Shown: positions 8,802 through 18,012, counted from the first letter of the stretch. The stretch: DNA of 64,000 nt from Comamonas sp. (GCA_021166775.1 JAJPEQ010000013.1:806001-870000), one strand, 5' to 3'. The notes: generated by a model from the letters alone, not told the origin. Program-made: numbers and translations.

Positions 8802-10505
8802 TCAATCGCCCGAGCGGCACGAGGCCAGGGCATCGAGCGCACGCCTGTAGCTGGGCGAGCGCACATCCAGCGCGCTGAGCACGGTGGCATACAGGTTGTC
8901 GTGCGTGAGCGGCGCATCGAGCTCCTTGCGCAGGCATGCCTCGGAAAGCCCCAGGCGCTGACGCAGCGGCTTGCTGAACCAGGTGACCATGGGCACGTGC
9001 TTTTGCACGTCCGGCGCGATGGCATACGGCATCCCGTGCAGGAACAGGCCATATTCGCCGAGCGATTCGCCATGGTCGCTCACGTAGAACAGGCCGGTGT
9101 CGTCATGCGCCGAGCGCGTCTGCAGCCAGTCCACGGTTCTGGCGAGGAAGGCGTCGGTGGCGATGATGGAGTTGTCGTATGCATCGAGCAGTGCCTGCTG
9201 ATCGCAATCGGAGAGCACCTCGGTGCGGCACTCGGGTCCGAACTTCTTCTGCTCGGGGCGCGAGCGCTTGTAATAGGCCGGTCCGTGGCTGCCCATCTGA
9301 TGCAGCACCAGCAACACACCCCGCGCGCGCTGTGCCTCGGGCAACGCGGCAATGCGCGCATCCAGCCCCACGAGCATCGCCTCGTCGCTGCACTCGCCGC
9401 CGTCGCACAAGGCCTTGCGCTGCTCGGCATTCAAGCCCTCGATCGCCTGGGCATGGTGCACGCGATCGCACACGCCCTTGCACCCGCTCTGGTTGTCCAG
9501 CCACAGCACCGCAAGACCCGCGGCCTGCGCCACATCCAGCAGATTCTCGTAGTCCTCGCTGCGCGAAACGAAGGCTTCACGCCCCAGCGGCGAGAACATG
9601 CACGGCAAAGACGAGTAAGTGCTCGTGCCGCACGAAAACACATTGCGCCAGCTTTGCACGTCCCGACGCGCAAGTTCGGGGTTGGTGTCGCGCGCATAGC
9701 CGTTGAGCGAAAAGTGATCGGCCCGCGCCGTCTCGCCCACCACCAGCACGAACAGCAGTGGCCGCCTGTCGTGGGCGTAGCTCGGCCCCAGCGCCGCTCC
9801 CTCGGTCATCTTCACCAGTGCGCGCGGACGGCTGAACCAGCGCTCGTACACGGCCACGCCGGTGGAAAACAGCGGCGCCGCGGGGTTCATCAGGTAGCGC
9901 ACCTCCACGTGGTTGCGCATGAGCGGCGCCAGGTTGCGTGAGCTCAAGGTGATCGTGGCAGCCGCCAGCGCGAGCGCGGCCGCGAGCAGCACGACGTTCG
10001 CGAGCAGCTGTTTCCACCACGGCACGACCACGATGCGCACGCGCCACAGCCACCAGGTGGGCAGCAGCATCACCCCGGCGACCGCAGCAGCCATCCGCCA
10101 CGAGATCAGGTCTCGCGCTTCGCGTACGTCGGTCTGCAGCACGTTGGCGAGCATCCCCGGGTCCATCGCCACGTTGTAGGTGAGCATGTAGTACTGAGCG
10201 AACGCGGCCACCATCGCCGTCAGCCACCACAGCCATCGCACACCGCGCGCCCACGCCAGCACGGCGAGCAGGGCCACGGTGGCGGCCACCTGCAGACCCA
10301 GCATGGGGACGATGAGCCCCAGCGCGGTGCTGGAATCGGTGCCTATGCGCACGAGCGCCAACCACAAGGGCCAGTTCGCGGCCGACAGCAGGTAAAGCGT
10401 GAGCAGCAATACCGCGCGCTGCGCCGACATCGGGCCCAGCCAGCCGCCGCGCCGCCGCGGACTCATGCCGCGCCAATCCTGCTTCATGTTTCGTTCCATT
10501 TGCAT
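8802..10505 (-). CDS. eptA: phosphoethanolamine-lipid A transferase (EptA family)
   Basis: A 567-residue inner-membrane enzyme with five N-terminal transmembrane helices (about residues 28-190) and a periplasmic sulfatase-fold domain. The metal/nucleophile motifs are visible: VVGETARADHFSLNGY, then CGTSTYSSLPCMFS with the nucleophilic Thr, HQMGSHGPAYY, and YVSDHGESLGEYGLFLHG with Zn ligands Asp-His. Several paired Cys in the soluble domain fit the family's disulfides. The family adds phosphoethanolamine from phosphatidylethanolamine to lipid A, lowering the negative charge of the outer membrane. Starts at 10505, 10499 and 10487 are all possible. It follows the flavodoxin-like gene by 9 bases, so they are likely co-transcribed. 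Confidence 0.9.
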   Translation of the reverse strand: MQMERNMKQDWRGMSPRRRGGWLGPMSAQRAVLLLTLYLLSAANWPLWLALVRIGTDSSTALGLIVPMLGLQVAATVALLAVLAWARGVRWLWWLTAMVAAFAQYYMLTYNVAMDPGMLANVLQTDVREARDLISWRMAAAVAGVMLLPTWWLWRVRIVVVPWWKQLLANVVLLAAALALAAATITLSSRNLAPLMRNHVEVRYLMNPAAPLFSTGVAVYERWFSRPRALVKMTEGAALGPSYAHDRRPLLFVLVVGETARADHFSLNGYARDTNPELARRDVQSWRNVFSCGTSTYSSLPCMFSPLGREAFVSRSEDYENLLDVAQAAGLAVLWLDNQSGCKGVCDRVHHAQAIEGLNAEQRKALCDGGECSDEAMLVGLDARIAALPEAQRARGVLLVLHQMGSHGPAYYKRSRPEQKKFGPECRTEVLSDCDQQALLDAYDNSIIATDAFLARTVDWLQTRSAHDDTGLFYVSDHGESLGEYGLFLHGMPYAIAPDVQKHVPMVTWFSKPLRQRLGLSEACLRKELDAPLTHDNLYATVLSALDVRSPSYRRALDALASCRSGD

Positions 10506-10514
10506 TGCCGGGCG

Positions 10515-11009
10515 TCAGAAAATTCCCAGCGCCAGCCCGCAGGCCAGCGCCTCGCCCAGCGCCCGGCAGCGTTCGAGCTCTGGCGCTTCGATCTGCTTTG
10601 GGGCGGCAATCGCCTCGGGGGTCTGCGCATGCGTGCAGACGATGAGTGGTTCGGCCACGGCCTTGAGGCGCCAGCCCATGGCGATGCGCGCGATCTGCCG
10701 CGCCGCCCCCTCCCCGTCGCTGCCCGCGCAGATCAGGCTCGCGTACGGGCGCCCCTCGACGCGTCCGAGCACGCCGTAGTACGTCCGGTCGAAGAAGTCT
10801 TTCATGATGCCGCTCATGCTGGCCAGATTCTCGGGCGTGGCAAACACGTAACCATCGGCGGCCAGTACATCGTCCACGACGGCCTGCCGCGCCTGCAGAA
10901 CGTGCACCCGCACGTTCGCCTCGGCGCAGGCACCCACCTGCGCCGCCTGCACCATCTGCAAGGTGCCACCGGTGAGCGTGTGATAGACAATGAGCAATTG
11001 TCGGGCCAT
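10515..11009 (-). CDS. flavodoxin-like / NAD(P)H-dependent FMN reductase family protein
   Basis: A 164-residue flavodoxin-fold protein. The start MARQLLIVYHTLTGGTLQMV carries the phosphate-binding loop (HTLTGGT) typical of FMN-binding flavodoxins, and ADGYVFATPENLASMSGIMK matches the second flavin-contact loop of the flavodoxin/NADPH-FMN-reductase group. The frame is open upstream, but ATG 11009 is where similarity to the fold begins. Physiological partner unknown. It precedes eptA in the same direction. Confidence 0.8.
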   Translation of the reverse strand: MARQLLIVYHTLTGGTLQMVQAAQVGACAEANVRVHVLQARQAVVDDVLAADGYVFATPENLASMSGIMKDFFDRTYYGVLGRVEGRPYASLICAGSDGEGAARQIARIAMGWRLKAVAEPLIVCTHAQTPEAIAAPKQIEAPELERCRALGEALACGLALGIF

Positions 11010-11155
11010 GGTGTGATTGTCGGCGCAAATCGGCCTCTCGCGCCCACCGGGCAAGCGCCTGCAGCTAGCATTTGACCAGCAGGCATGGAAACTTGTCGGC
11101 GGCGCGAACGCACGGGACCAAAGCGCACTACGATGGCCCGCAGGAGGCATCCATC

Positions 11156-11989
11156 ATGACCACACCCACTCCCTCGCAGATTCAGGCGTGCCGCGCCACG
11201 TTCCGCCAATTGCACGCCGCGGGCTGCTTCGCCATTCCCAATCCATGGGACCTCGGCTCGGCCCGATACCTCGCGCACCTCGGTTTCAAGGCGCTGGCCA
11301 GTACCAGCTCGGGCTGCGCCTGGGCCCACGGCACTTTTGACGGCGGCATGGCGCTTGAAGCCGTGCTGGCCCACCTGCGCGACATGGTGGCCGCCACCGA
11401 CCTGCCGATCAACGCCGACTTCGAAAACGGTTTCGCGCGCAGCCCGGAAGAGGTGGCGCGCCACGTGCGCCAGGCGATCGATACCGGCATCGCGGGCGTG
11501 TCGATCGAAGACTCCACCGGCCACCCCGACGCGCCCCTGTTCGACATCACGCAAGGCGCCGAACGCATGCGCGCCGCGCGCGAGGCGATCGATGCCAGCG
11601 GCCAGAACGTGATGCTGATCGGCCGCGCGGAAAATTTCTTTGTCGGCCGCCCGGACATCGACGACGCGATCGCCCGGCTGCGCGCCTACTCAGACGCCGG
11701 CGCCGACTGCCTGTACGCGCCCGGGATCCACACGCGCGAGCAGATCGCCGCCGTGGTGGCCGCCTGCGCGCCCAAGCCGGTCAACGTGCTCATTGGCGGC
11801 GCCAGCGCCTTCACCATGGCCGACATGGCCGAGCTCGGCGTGCGCCGCGTGAGCGTGGGGGGCGGTCTGGCACGCGCAGCCTGGGGCGGTTTCATGCGCG
11901 CCGCCCGGACTCTGGCCGAGCAGGGGCGCTTCGACGGCTTTGAAGGCGCGGCGACAGGACGCGAGCTCAATCAATTGTTCAAATCCTGA
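11156..11989 (+). CDS. isocitrate lyase / PEP mutase superfamily protein
   Basis: A 277-residue TIM-barrel enzyme of the PEP mutase/isocitrate lyase superfamily. Family elements are FAIPNPWDLGSARYLAHLG, the metal-site strand LPINADFENGF, GVSIEDSTG and the strand LIGRAENFF (the usual ART-E motif region). These enzymes cleave or form C-C or P-C bonds next to a carboxylate (for example oxaloacetate, methylisocitrate or phosphonopyruvate substrates). The short length and NADFEN variant point to the uncharacterised subgroup, so no substrate is assigned. ATG 11156 has a strong GGAGG site. It is followed 46 bases later by the pta gene. Confidence 0.82.
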   Translation: MTTPTPSQIQACRATFRQLHAAGCFAIPNPWDLGSARYLAHLGFKALASTSSGCAWAHGTFDGGMALEAVLAHLRDMVAATDLPINADFENGFARSPEEVARHVRQAIDTGIAGVSIEDSTGHPDAPLFDITQGAERMRAAREAIDASGQNVMLIGRAENFFVGRPDIDDAIARLRAYSDAGADCLYAPGIHTREQIAAVVAACAPKPVNVLIGGASAFTMADMAELGVRRVSVGGGLARAAWGGFMRAARTLAEQGRFDGFEGAATGRELNQLFKS

Positions 11990-12035
11990 CGCCATACGGC
12001 TAGCATGCGGTCTGGCTCCGAACGAAAGCAGCCCC

Positions 12036-12980
12036 ATGCCCACCACCCCCCCGCCCTCCCCGCAGGACGGCGTCCAGTGCCTGCTCAGCCGTGTACACGG
12101 CATGGCACCGGCGCGCACCGCCGTCGTCCATCCCTGCGATGCGCTGAGCCTGGGCGGAGCGATCGACGCACTCGCCGCCGGCCTGATCACGCCGGTCCTC
12201 GTGGCGCCACGGGCCAAGCTGGAACGCGTCGCGGCCGAAGCAGGCCTCAACATCTCGGGCTGCGAGGTGATCGACGTGGCACACAGCCACGCGGCGGCCG
12301 CGGCGGCCGCGCAGCTCGCCGGCAAGGGCGACGTGCAGGCGCTGATGAAGGGCAGCCTGCACACCGATGAATACCTGAGCGCGGTGCTCGCGCCCGATGT
12401 GGGCCTGCGTACCGAGCGGCGTCTCTCGCACTGCTACGTGATGCAGACCGCAAGCTATCCGCGCCCCTTCATCATCACGGATGCAGCCATCAACATCGCG
12501 CCCACGCTGCTGGACAAGGCCGACATCGTGCGCAACGCCATCGACCTGGCGCACGTGCTGGGCGTGGCGCAGCCCAAGGTGGCCATCCTCGCCGCCGTGG
12601 AAACCATCAACCCGCACATGCCCGCCACACTGGACGCCGCGGCACTGTGCAAGATGGCCGACCGCGGCCAGATCAGCGGCGCGCTGCTGGACGGGCCGCT
12701 GGCCTTCGACAACGCCGTCTCGCCCGAGGCCGCACGCGTCAAGGGCATCACGTCGCCGGTGGCGGGCCAGGCCGACATCCTCGTCGTGCCTGATCTGGAG
12801 AGCGGCAACATGCTGGCCAAGCAGCTCGAATACCTGGGCGGGGCACAGAGCGCAGGCATCGTGATGGGCGCGCGCGTGCCGCTGGTACTCACCAGCCGCT
12901 CTGACTCGCGCGTCACGCGCCTGGCTTCGTGCGCCATTGCTGTCTTGCTGGCCGAGCGCTGGCGCCTCAATCCCCCATGA
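12036..12980 (+). CDS. pta: phosphate acetyl/butyryltransferase
   Basis: A 314-residue enzyme of the PTA/PTB family, which exchanges the CoA of acetyl-CoA (or a short acyl-CoA) for phosphate. Recognisable segments are VLVAPRAKLERVAAEAG, MKGSLHTDEYLSAVL, LSHCYVMQTASYPRPF, the substrate-loop region GALLDGPLAFDNAVS and VPDLESGNMLAKQLEYLGG. The size matches the short single-domain form, not the long E. coli Pta. ATG 12036 is chosen because similarity begins just after it. Gene order pta-SDR-ackA with short gaps supports an acetyl-phosphate pathway. Confidence 0.9.
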   Translation: MPTTPPPSPQDGVQCLLSRVHGMAPARTAVVHPCDALSLGGAIDALAAGLITPVLVAPRAKLERVAAEAGLNISGCEVIDVAHSHAAAAAAAQLAGKGDVQALMKGSLHTDEYLSAVLAPDVGLRTERRLSHCYVMQTASYPRPFIITDAAINIAPTLLDKADIVRNAIDLAHVLGVAQPKVAILAAVETINPHMPATLDAAALCKMADRGQISGALLDGPLAFDNAVSPEAARVKGITSPVAGQADILVVPDLESGNMLAKQLEYLGGAQSAGIVMGARVPLVLTSRSDSRVTRLASCAIAVLLAERWRLNPP

Positions 12981-13008
12981 ACTCCCTTTTCACCACGGAG
13001 GAATCACC

Positions 13009-13761
13009 ATGCACTACAGCTTCAAAGGTCACACCGTCCTCGTGAGCGGAGCGGGTTCGGGCATCGGCGAGGCCACGGCCAGTCTGCTCGCGGCCAACGG
13101 GCTGAACGTCGTCGTCTCCGACATCAACCACGATGCCGCGACGCGCGTGGCGCAGGCCATCACCACGTCCGGCGGGCAGGCAGCGGCGCACACCGGCAAC
13201 ACGGCCCGGCCCGAAGACGCAGAATCGGCCGTGCGCTGTGCGCAGCAGCGGTTCGGCGCGCTACACATGGCGTTCAACAACGCCGGCATTTCCGGGCAGC
13301 TCGCGCCCAGCGGCGAACTTTCCGCCGAGGACTGGCAGCACGTGATCGACGTGAACCTGAGCGGCGTGCAGCACGCGATGCGCGCGCAGATTCCCGCCCT
13401 GCTGGCGGCCGGAGGCGGGGCCATCGTGAACATGTCGTCCATCCTCGGTCTCGTGGGCAATCCCAGCGCTCCCGCCTACGTCGCCGCCAAGCATGGCGTG
13501 ACGGGGCTCACACGCTCGGCGGCCCTCGCCTACGCCAGCCAGGGCATACGCATCAATTCCATCCACCCAGGCTACATCGAAACCCCCTTGCTCAAGGTGC
13601 TGGACGAAGCCACGCACGCGGCACTCGCCACGCTGCACCCGATCGGGCGCCTGGGCGCTGCGCAGGAAGTGGCGCACGTGGTGGCCTTTCTGCTCAGCGA
13701 AGGCGCGAGCTTCATGACCGGCAGCACCGTCGTGGTCGATGGCGGCTACACCGCCGCATGA
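13009..13761 (+). CDS. short-chain dehydrogenase/reductase
   Basis: A 250-residue classical SDR. The nucleotide-binding motif is VLVSGAGSGIGEA (TGxxxGxG type, residues ~10-22), then NNAGISG, the catalytic Ser in VNMSSILG and the YVAAKHG catalytic Tyr/Lys motif (YxxxK). It ends with the family stretch FMTGSTVVVDGGYTA. An Asp at the end of beta-2 (VVVSDIN) suggests NAD preference. ATG 13009 has CGGAGGAA upstream. It sits between pta and ackA, overlapping ackA by ATGA, so a role in acyl or hydroxyacyl oxidation (for example 3-hydroxybutyrate) is plausible but unproven. Confidence 0.88.
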   Translation: MHYSFKGHTVLVSGAGSGIGEATASLLAANGLNVVVSDINHDAATRVAQAITTSGGQAAAHTGNTARPEDAESAVRCAQQRFGALHMAFNNAGISGQLAPSGELSAEDWQHVIDVNLSGVQHAMRAQIPALLAAGGGAIVNMSSILGLVGNPSAPAYVAAKHGVTGLTRSAALAYASQGIRINSIHPGYIETPLLKVLDEATHAALATLHPIGRLGAAQEVAHVVAFLLSEGASFMTGSTVVVDGGYTAA

Positions 13762-14969
13762 ATCACACCCGCGGGGCCATGCCCGAGCGCTGCATCCTCG
13801 CGCTCAATTGCGGATCGTCGAGCATCAAGTTCGCGCTGTTCGACGCCGACGCACACCCCCTGCCACGCTCGCCCGGATTCAGCGGCAAGGTGCAGGGCAT
13901 AGGCCAGGCCCACCCCACGCTCGAAGTGGCGGGCCAGGCGCCGCAGGCGATCTCGCTCGACGCCGAGCACCCCACGACCGCCGCGCTGCAGATCATCCTC
14001 GCGCGCATCGGCGAGCGGCTGCGCGGCGCACGACCCATGGGCGTGGTGCACCGCGTGGTGCATGGCGCCCGGCACTACTTCGCGCCCACACGCATCACCC
14101 AGGAGGTCATCGACGAGCTGCGCCGCCTGATTCCGCTGGCGCCACTGCACCAGCCCTTCCCGCTCAAGGCCATGAGTCTGATCCTGGGCCAGCACCCGCA
14201 GACGCCGCAGGTGGCGTGCTTCGACACGGCGTTTCATCGCACCGTGCCCGAGGTGGAGCAGATGTTCGCCCTGCCCTGGTCCGCGTGGGAGAGCGGTGTG
14301 CGCCGCTACGGCTTTCACGGCCTGTCCTACGAATACATGGCGCACACCCTGCCCGAGCGCCACGGCAGCGCGGCGCGCGGGCGCACCATCGTCGCGCACC
14401 TGGGCAGCGGCGCGAGCCTGTGCGCGATGAACAAGCTGCAGAGCGTGGCCACCACCATGGGTTTTTCCGCGCTCGACGGCCTGATGATGGGCACGCGCTG
14501 CGGACTGCTCGACCCCGGCGCGGTGATCCATCTGATGCAGGAGCACGGCCTCACGCCCGAGGCCATGGCGCGGGTGCTCTACCACGACAGCGGCCTGCTG
14601 GGCGTTTCTGGCGTGTCACCCGACCCACGCGAGCTGCTGCCGCTGGAGGCGACGAACCCGCGCGTGCACGCGGCGCTGGCGCTCTACGTGCATCGCATCG
14701 TGCGTGAGATCGGCGCGCTCACCGCCGTGCTCGGGGGCTTGGACATGCTGATCTTCACCGCCGGCGTCGGCGAACACCACGACGCGTTGCGCGCGCGCAT
14801 CTGCGAGCAGCTCGCGTGGCTGGGCGTGCGGCTCGACCCCGAGGCCAATGCACGGCATGCCGCAACGATTTCCACACTCGCAAGCCGCGTGCTCGTGGGT
14901 GTGGAAAAGACCAATGAGGAATGGATGGCCGCGACTCAGGCGCTGGCGCTGCTGGCGCCCGCCGCCTGA
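13758..14969 (+). CDS. ackA: acetate kinase
   Basis: A 403-residue acetate/propionate kinase that interconverts acetyl phosphate + ADP and acetate + ATP. All family landmarks are present: LNCGSSSIKFALFDA near the N-terminus, GVVHRVVHG, CFDTAFHRTVP, RYGFHGLSYEYM, IVAHLGSGASLCAM, GFSALDGLMMGTRCGLLDPG and FTAGVGEHHDALR. The start ATG overlaps the SDR stop codon by 4 bases. With the pta gene it completes a substrate-level phosphorylation or overflow acetate route. It ends 15 bases from the convergent dadA stop. Confidence 0.95.
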   Translation: MNHTRGAMPERCILALNCGSSSIKFALFDADAHPLPRSPGFSGKVQGIGQAHPTLEVAGQAPQAISLDAEHPTTAALQIILARIGERLRGARPMGVVHRVVHGARHYFAPTRITQEVIDELRRLIPLAPLHQPFPLKAMSLILGQHPQTPQVACFDTAFHRTVPEVEQMFALPWSAWESGVRRYGFHGLSYEYMAHTLPERHGSAARGRTIVAHLGSGASLCAMNKLQSVATTMGFSALDGLMMGTRCGLLDPGAVIHLMQEHGLTPEAMARVLYHDSGLLGVSGVSPDPRELLPLEATNPRVHAALALYVHRIVREIGALTAVLGGLDMLIFTAGVGEHHDALRARICEQLAWLGVRLDPEANARHAATISTLASRVLVGVEKTNEEWMAATQALALLAPAA

Positions 14970-14984
14970 GGCAGGTCAGTTCTT

Positions 14985-16298
14985 TCAGGCATGAACCGGC
15001 CTGTGGCCAGCGCCCACCAAGCGCCGCCCACTATCACGACCATAGCGATTCAGGCCCAGCCCCTCGGTGGAGATGTCGGGCGTGTGGCCCAGGGTCAGGT
15101 CGGCCACCAGCTTGCCTGAACCCGCCGCCATGGTCCAGCCCAAGGTGCCATGGCCCGTGTTGAGCAGCAGATTGGAAATGCGCGTGGCGCCGACGATGGG
15201 CGTGCCGTCCGGCGTCATGGGACGCAGGCCGGTCCAGAACGTGGCCGCGGGCACATCGCCACCACCGGCGAAGAGGCCGTTGGTGACCATCTCCAGCGTC
15301 GCGCGCCGCGCGGGGTTCAGGCGCAGATCGAAGCCGCCCAGCTCGGCCATGCCGCCCACGCGGATGCGCTGATCGAACCGCGTGATCGCGACCTTGTAGG
15401 TCTCGTCCATGACGGTGGAGCGCGGTGCGCGGGATTCATCCACCAGCGGGATGGTGAGCGAGTACCCCTTGACCGGATAGACCGGCAGATCCAGGCCGAG
15501 TGTTTGCGCCATCGCACGGCTGTAGCTGCCCAGCGCCATCACATAGCGGTCGGCGGTGAGCACTTCGTTGGCCTCGCCCTGCAGGCGCACACCGCTGATC
15601 TGGCCGCCGCGCTGGCGGACTTCGGCAATCCGCACGCCAAAGCGGAATTTCACTCCCAAGGCACGCGCCTTGTCGGCCAGCGCCGTGGTGAAGCGCTGGC
15701 AGTCGCCCGTCTCGTCGCCGGGCAGCTGCAGGCCGCCGACAAGACCTTGGGCATGCGCCAGCGCGGGCTCGTATTCGGTGAGTGCGGCCGGGTCGGTCAT
15801 CATGCGGTAGGGCACACCGCATTCATCGAGCACCTCGGTGTCGCGGTGCGCGGCGGCCAGCTGCTTGGGCGTGCGAAACACCTGCAGCGTGCCCATGGTG
15901 CGCTGTTCGTACTCGATACTCGTGTCCTCGCGCAGCTGGCGCAGGCAGTCGCGGCTGTACTCGGCGATGCGCGTCATGCGCTCCTTGTTGACCGCATAGC
16001 GCTCGTTGGTGCAATTGCGCAGCATCTGCGCCATCCAGCGCAGCTGGAACATCGAACCGTCGAGGCGGATGGCGAGCGGCGCATGCTTCTGGAACATCCA
16101 CTTGAGCGCCTTCATCGGAATGCCGGGCGCGGCCCATGGCGTGCTGTAGCCGGGCGAAACCTGGCCGGCGTTGGCAAAGCTCGTTTCGAGGGCCACGCCC
16201 TCCTCGCGCTCGAGCACCGTCACGTCCGCCCCCGCGCGCGCCAGGTAATACGCCGTGCTGACACCGATCACCCCACCACCGAGAACCAGAACCTTCAT
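14985..16298 (-). CDS. dadA: D-amino acid dehydrogenase small subunit
   Basis: A 437-residue FAD flavoprotein that oxidises D-amino acids (classically D-alanine) at the membrane and passes electrons to the quinone pool. The dinucleotide-binding motif [20 protein letters not shown] is at the very N-terminus, followed by the DadA-specific stretch [19 protein letters not shown] and, near the C-terminus, [14 protein letters not shown] and [20 protein letters not shown] 16298 follows a GGAGGC site. It is divergent from an Lrp-family gene, and two similar dyads lie in the shared leader, so control by that regulator is likely. Confidence 0.94.
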   Translation of the reverse strand: MKVLVLGGGVIGVSTAYYLARAGADVTVLEREEGVALETSFANAGQVSPGYSTPWAAPGIPMKALKWMFQKHAPLAIRLDGSMFQLRWMAQMLRNCTNERYAVNKERMTRIAEYSRDCLRQLREDTSIEYEQRTMGTLQVFRTPKQLAAAHRDTEVLDECGVPYRMMTDPAALTEYEPALAHAQGLVGGLQLPGDETGDCQRFTTALADKARALGVKFRFGVRIAEVRQRGGQISGVRLQGEANEVLTADRYVMALGSYSRAMAQTLGLDLPVYPVKGYSLTIPLVDESRAPRSTVMDETYKVAITRFDQRIRVGGMAELGGFDLRLNPARRATLEMVTNGLFAGGGDVPAATFWTGLRPMTPDGTPIVGATRISNLLLNTGHGTLGWTMAAGSGKLVADLTLGHTPDISTEGLGLNRYGRDSGRRLVGAGHRPVHA

Positions 16299-16314
16299 GA
16301 TTGCCTCCGCGACT

Positions 16315-16338
16315 TTTCAGCCTTTTGATATGCTGAAA
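16315..16338. promoter_or_regulatory. dyad in dadA leader, candidate Lrp operator
   Basis: TTTCAGC and GCTGAAA form perfect 7-bp arms around a 10-base AT-rich spacer, 17 bases upstream of the dadA start. It resembles the dyad at 16395-16417 in front of the divergent lrp gene. Operator function is inferred from position and repetition. Confidence 0.45.
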
Positions 16339-16394
16339 GTTTAGGCAGACAGACTCAGAAAGTCTCACCGAATTGAGTGGCCCATCTGTAATTT

Positions 16395-16417
16395 TTCAGT
16401 GAAAATCACTTACTGAA
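16395..16417. promoter_or_regulatory. dyad in lrp leader, candidate Lrp operator
   Basis: TTCAGT and ACTGAA arms (6 bp) around an 11-base spacer, 19 bases before the Lrp-type start codon. It shares the TTCAG...CTGAA pattern of the dyad near dadA, suggesting one protein binds both. Confidence 0.45.
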
Positions 16418-16436
16418 CTTCCAATAAAAAGTAAAC

Positions 16437-16904
16437 ATGGCTGATATTGACCGAATCGACCGGAAAATCCTTGACGCCCTGCAACGCGAAGGCCGCCTGC
16501 CGATGACCGAACTGGCGCAGCGCATCGGCCTGACCACCTCGCCTTGCACCGAACGTGTCAAACGCCTGGAACGCGAGGGCGTGATCGAGGGCTACCACGC
16601 ACGCGTGAACCCCGAGGCGCTGGGGCGCACGCTGCTGGTCTACGTGGAGCTCACGCTCTCGTCCAAATCCACCCAGATCTTCGACGCCGTGCGCCAGGCG
16701 CTGCTGCTGGAGCCGCGGGTGCTGGAGTGCCACCTGATTTCGGGCAGCTTCGACTATCTGGTGAAGGTGCGCCTCACCGCCATGCGCGAATACCGCGAAC
16801 TGCTGGGCCACATCCTGCGCCAGATTCCCGTGCCCGCGCAAAGCAACAGTTACGTGGTGATGGAAGAAATCAAGGAAAACGGCCCGCTCACCGTCCCGGG
16901 CTGA
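16437..16904 (+). CDS. Lrp/AsnC-family transcriptional regulator
   Basis: A 155-residue Lrp/AsnC protein. The N-terminal helix-turn-helix spans MADIDRIDRKILDALQREGR through LAQRIGLTTSPCTERVKRLE, followed by the linker GVIEGYHARVNPEALG and an alpha/beta effector (RAM) domain with VLECHLISGSFDYLVKV. Family members bind amino acids and form octamers or dimers. Divergent placement from dadA and the paired dyads in the leader suggest that it controls D-amino acid/alanine catabolism, as DadR/BkdR-type Lrp proteins do; the effector is not known. Confidence 0.9.
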   Translation: MADIDRIDRKILDALQREGRLPMTELAQRIGLTTSPCTERVKRLEREGVIEGYHARVNPEALGRTLLVYVELTLSSKSTQIFDAVRQALLLEPRVLECHLISGSFDYLVKVRLTAMREYRELLGHILRQIPVPAQSNSYVVMEEIKENGPLTVPG

Positions 16905-16933
16905 TGATCGCGGAACTCGGGCGACAATACAAT

Positions 16934-16956
16934 AACAAATAAGAATTATTTTTGTT
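16934..16956. promoter_or_regulatory. Fur-like box before iron ABC importer
   Basis: A very AT-rich dyad, AACAAATAA-GAA-TTATTTTTGTT, in otherwise GC-rich DNA, 33 bases before the start of the iron-binding protein gene. Left and right arms match at 8 of the 9 inner positions. Position and composition fit a Fur box, though it is not a close copy of the E. coli 19-mer. Confidence 0.5.
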
Positions 16957-16989
16957 TAAAATACAGCAAACCCACTGCTGACGACCCCC

Positions 16990-18012
16990 ATGCCCAACAA
17001 GCTCGCCCGCCGCTCCTTCCTTCAACACGGCCTCTCGCTGGGAGTGGCCGCAACCCTTCCCGGTTTGGCGCAGGCCGCTGACCAGGGCCCCGTCATCGTC
17101 TACAACGGCCAGCACAAGACGACGACGCTCAAGCTGCTCGATGCCTTCACCGCGGCCACCGGCATCCGCGTGGAAAGCCGCAAGGGCAGCAGCATTCAGC
17201 TGGCGAACCAGATCATCGAGGAAGGCGAGCGCTCACCCGCCGACCTTTTCTATTCCGAAGAAAGCCCCCCCATGGCCGCGCTGGCCGAGCGCGGGCTGCT
17301 GGCGCCGCTGCAAGACGCCACACTGGCACAGGTGCGCAAGGATTACCGCGATCCCAAGGGCTTCTGGACCGGCGTGACCGCGCGCTGCCGCGTGACCGCG
17401 TTCAACAAGTCCATGATCAAGGAAGGCGACCTGCCCGACTCCGTTCTGGACATGGCCACGCCCGCCTGGAAGGGCCGAGTGGCCTTTGTGCCCACGAGCG
17501 GCGCCTTTCAGCAGCAGATCGTGGCCATCAGCAGTCTCAAGGGGCGCGATGCGGCCCTGAACTGGCTCAAGGGCCTGAAGCGCTACGGCGAGGTCTACGG
17601 CAGCAACAAGGCCGCCATGGCGGCGGTGGAGCGCGGCGACATCGCCACGGCGCTCATCAACAACTACTACTGGTACAACCTGGCGCAGGAAAAGGGCATG
17701 GACAAGATGCAATCGGCCCTGCATTTTTCCGGCAACGGTGATCCCGGGGCGCTCGTGACCGTTTCGGCCGCGGGCGTGCTCAAGAGCTCCAAACAGGCGC
17801 AGGCTGCGCAACAACTCGTCCAGTTCATGACGGGCGTGGCGGGCCAGGAAATCCTTGCCAGGGCAGCGGCGGAATGGCCGATGAACCCACAGGTGGCGCC
17901 CGGTTTTGGCCTCAAGCCGTTTGAAGATCTGCACCCGCCCAAGGTCAACCCGGCGAACCTCAAGGGCGCGGAAGAAGCGCTGCAGTTGCGCCGGGAAGCC
18001 GGGCTGGCGTGA
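16990..18012 (+). CDS. fbpA: ferric iron ABC transporter substrate-binding protein (FbpA family)
   Basis: A 340-residue periplasmic iron-binding protein. An N-terminal twin-Arg-like signal (ARRSFLQHG then a hydrophobic run ending GLAQAAD) precedes the mature start VIVYNGQHKTTTLKLLDAF, typical of Fe3+-binding FbpA/FutA proteins. The C-terminal lobe contains INNYYWYNLAQEKG, where the adjacent tyrosines are the iron ligands of the family. It is the first gene of a three-gene importer with the permease 19 bases downstream, and the AT-rich Fur-like box upstream supports iron repression. Confidence 0.9.
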   Translation: MPNKLARRSFLQHGLSLGVAATLPGLAQAADQGPVIVYNGQHKTTTLKLLDAFTAATGIRVESRKGSSIQLANQIIEEGERSPADLFYSEESPPMAALAERGLLAPLQDATLAQVRKDYRDPKGFWTGVTARCRVTAFNKSMIKEGDLPDSVLDMATPAWKGRVAFVPTSGAFQQQIVAISSLKGRDAALNWLKGLKRYGEVYGSNKAAMAAVERGDIATALINNYYWYNLAQEKGMDKMQSALHFSGNGDPGALVTVSAAGVLKSSKQAQAAQQLVQFMTGVAGQEILARAAAEWPMNPQVAPGFGLKPFEDLHPPKVNPANLKGAEEALQLRREAGLA

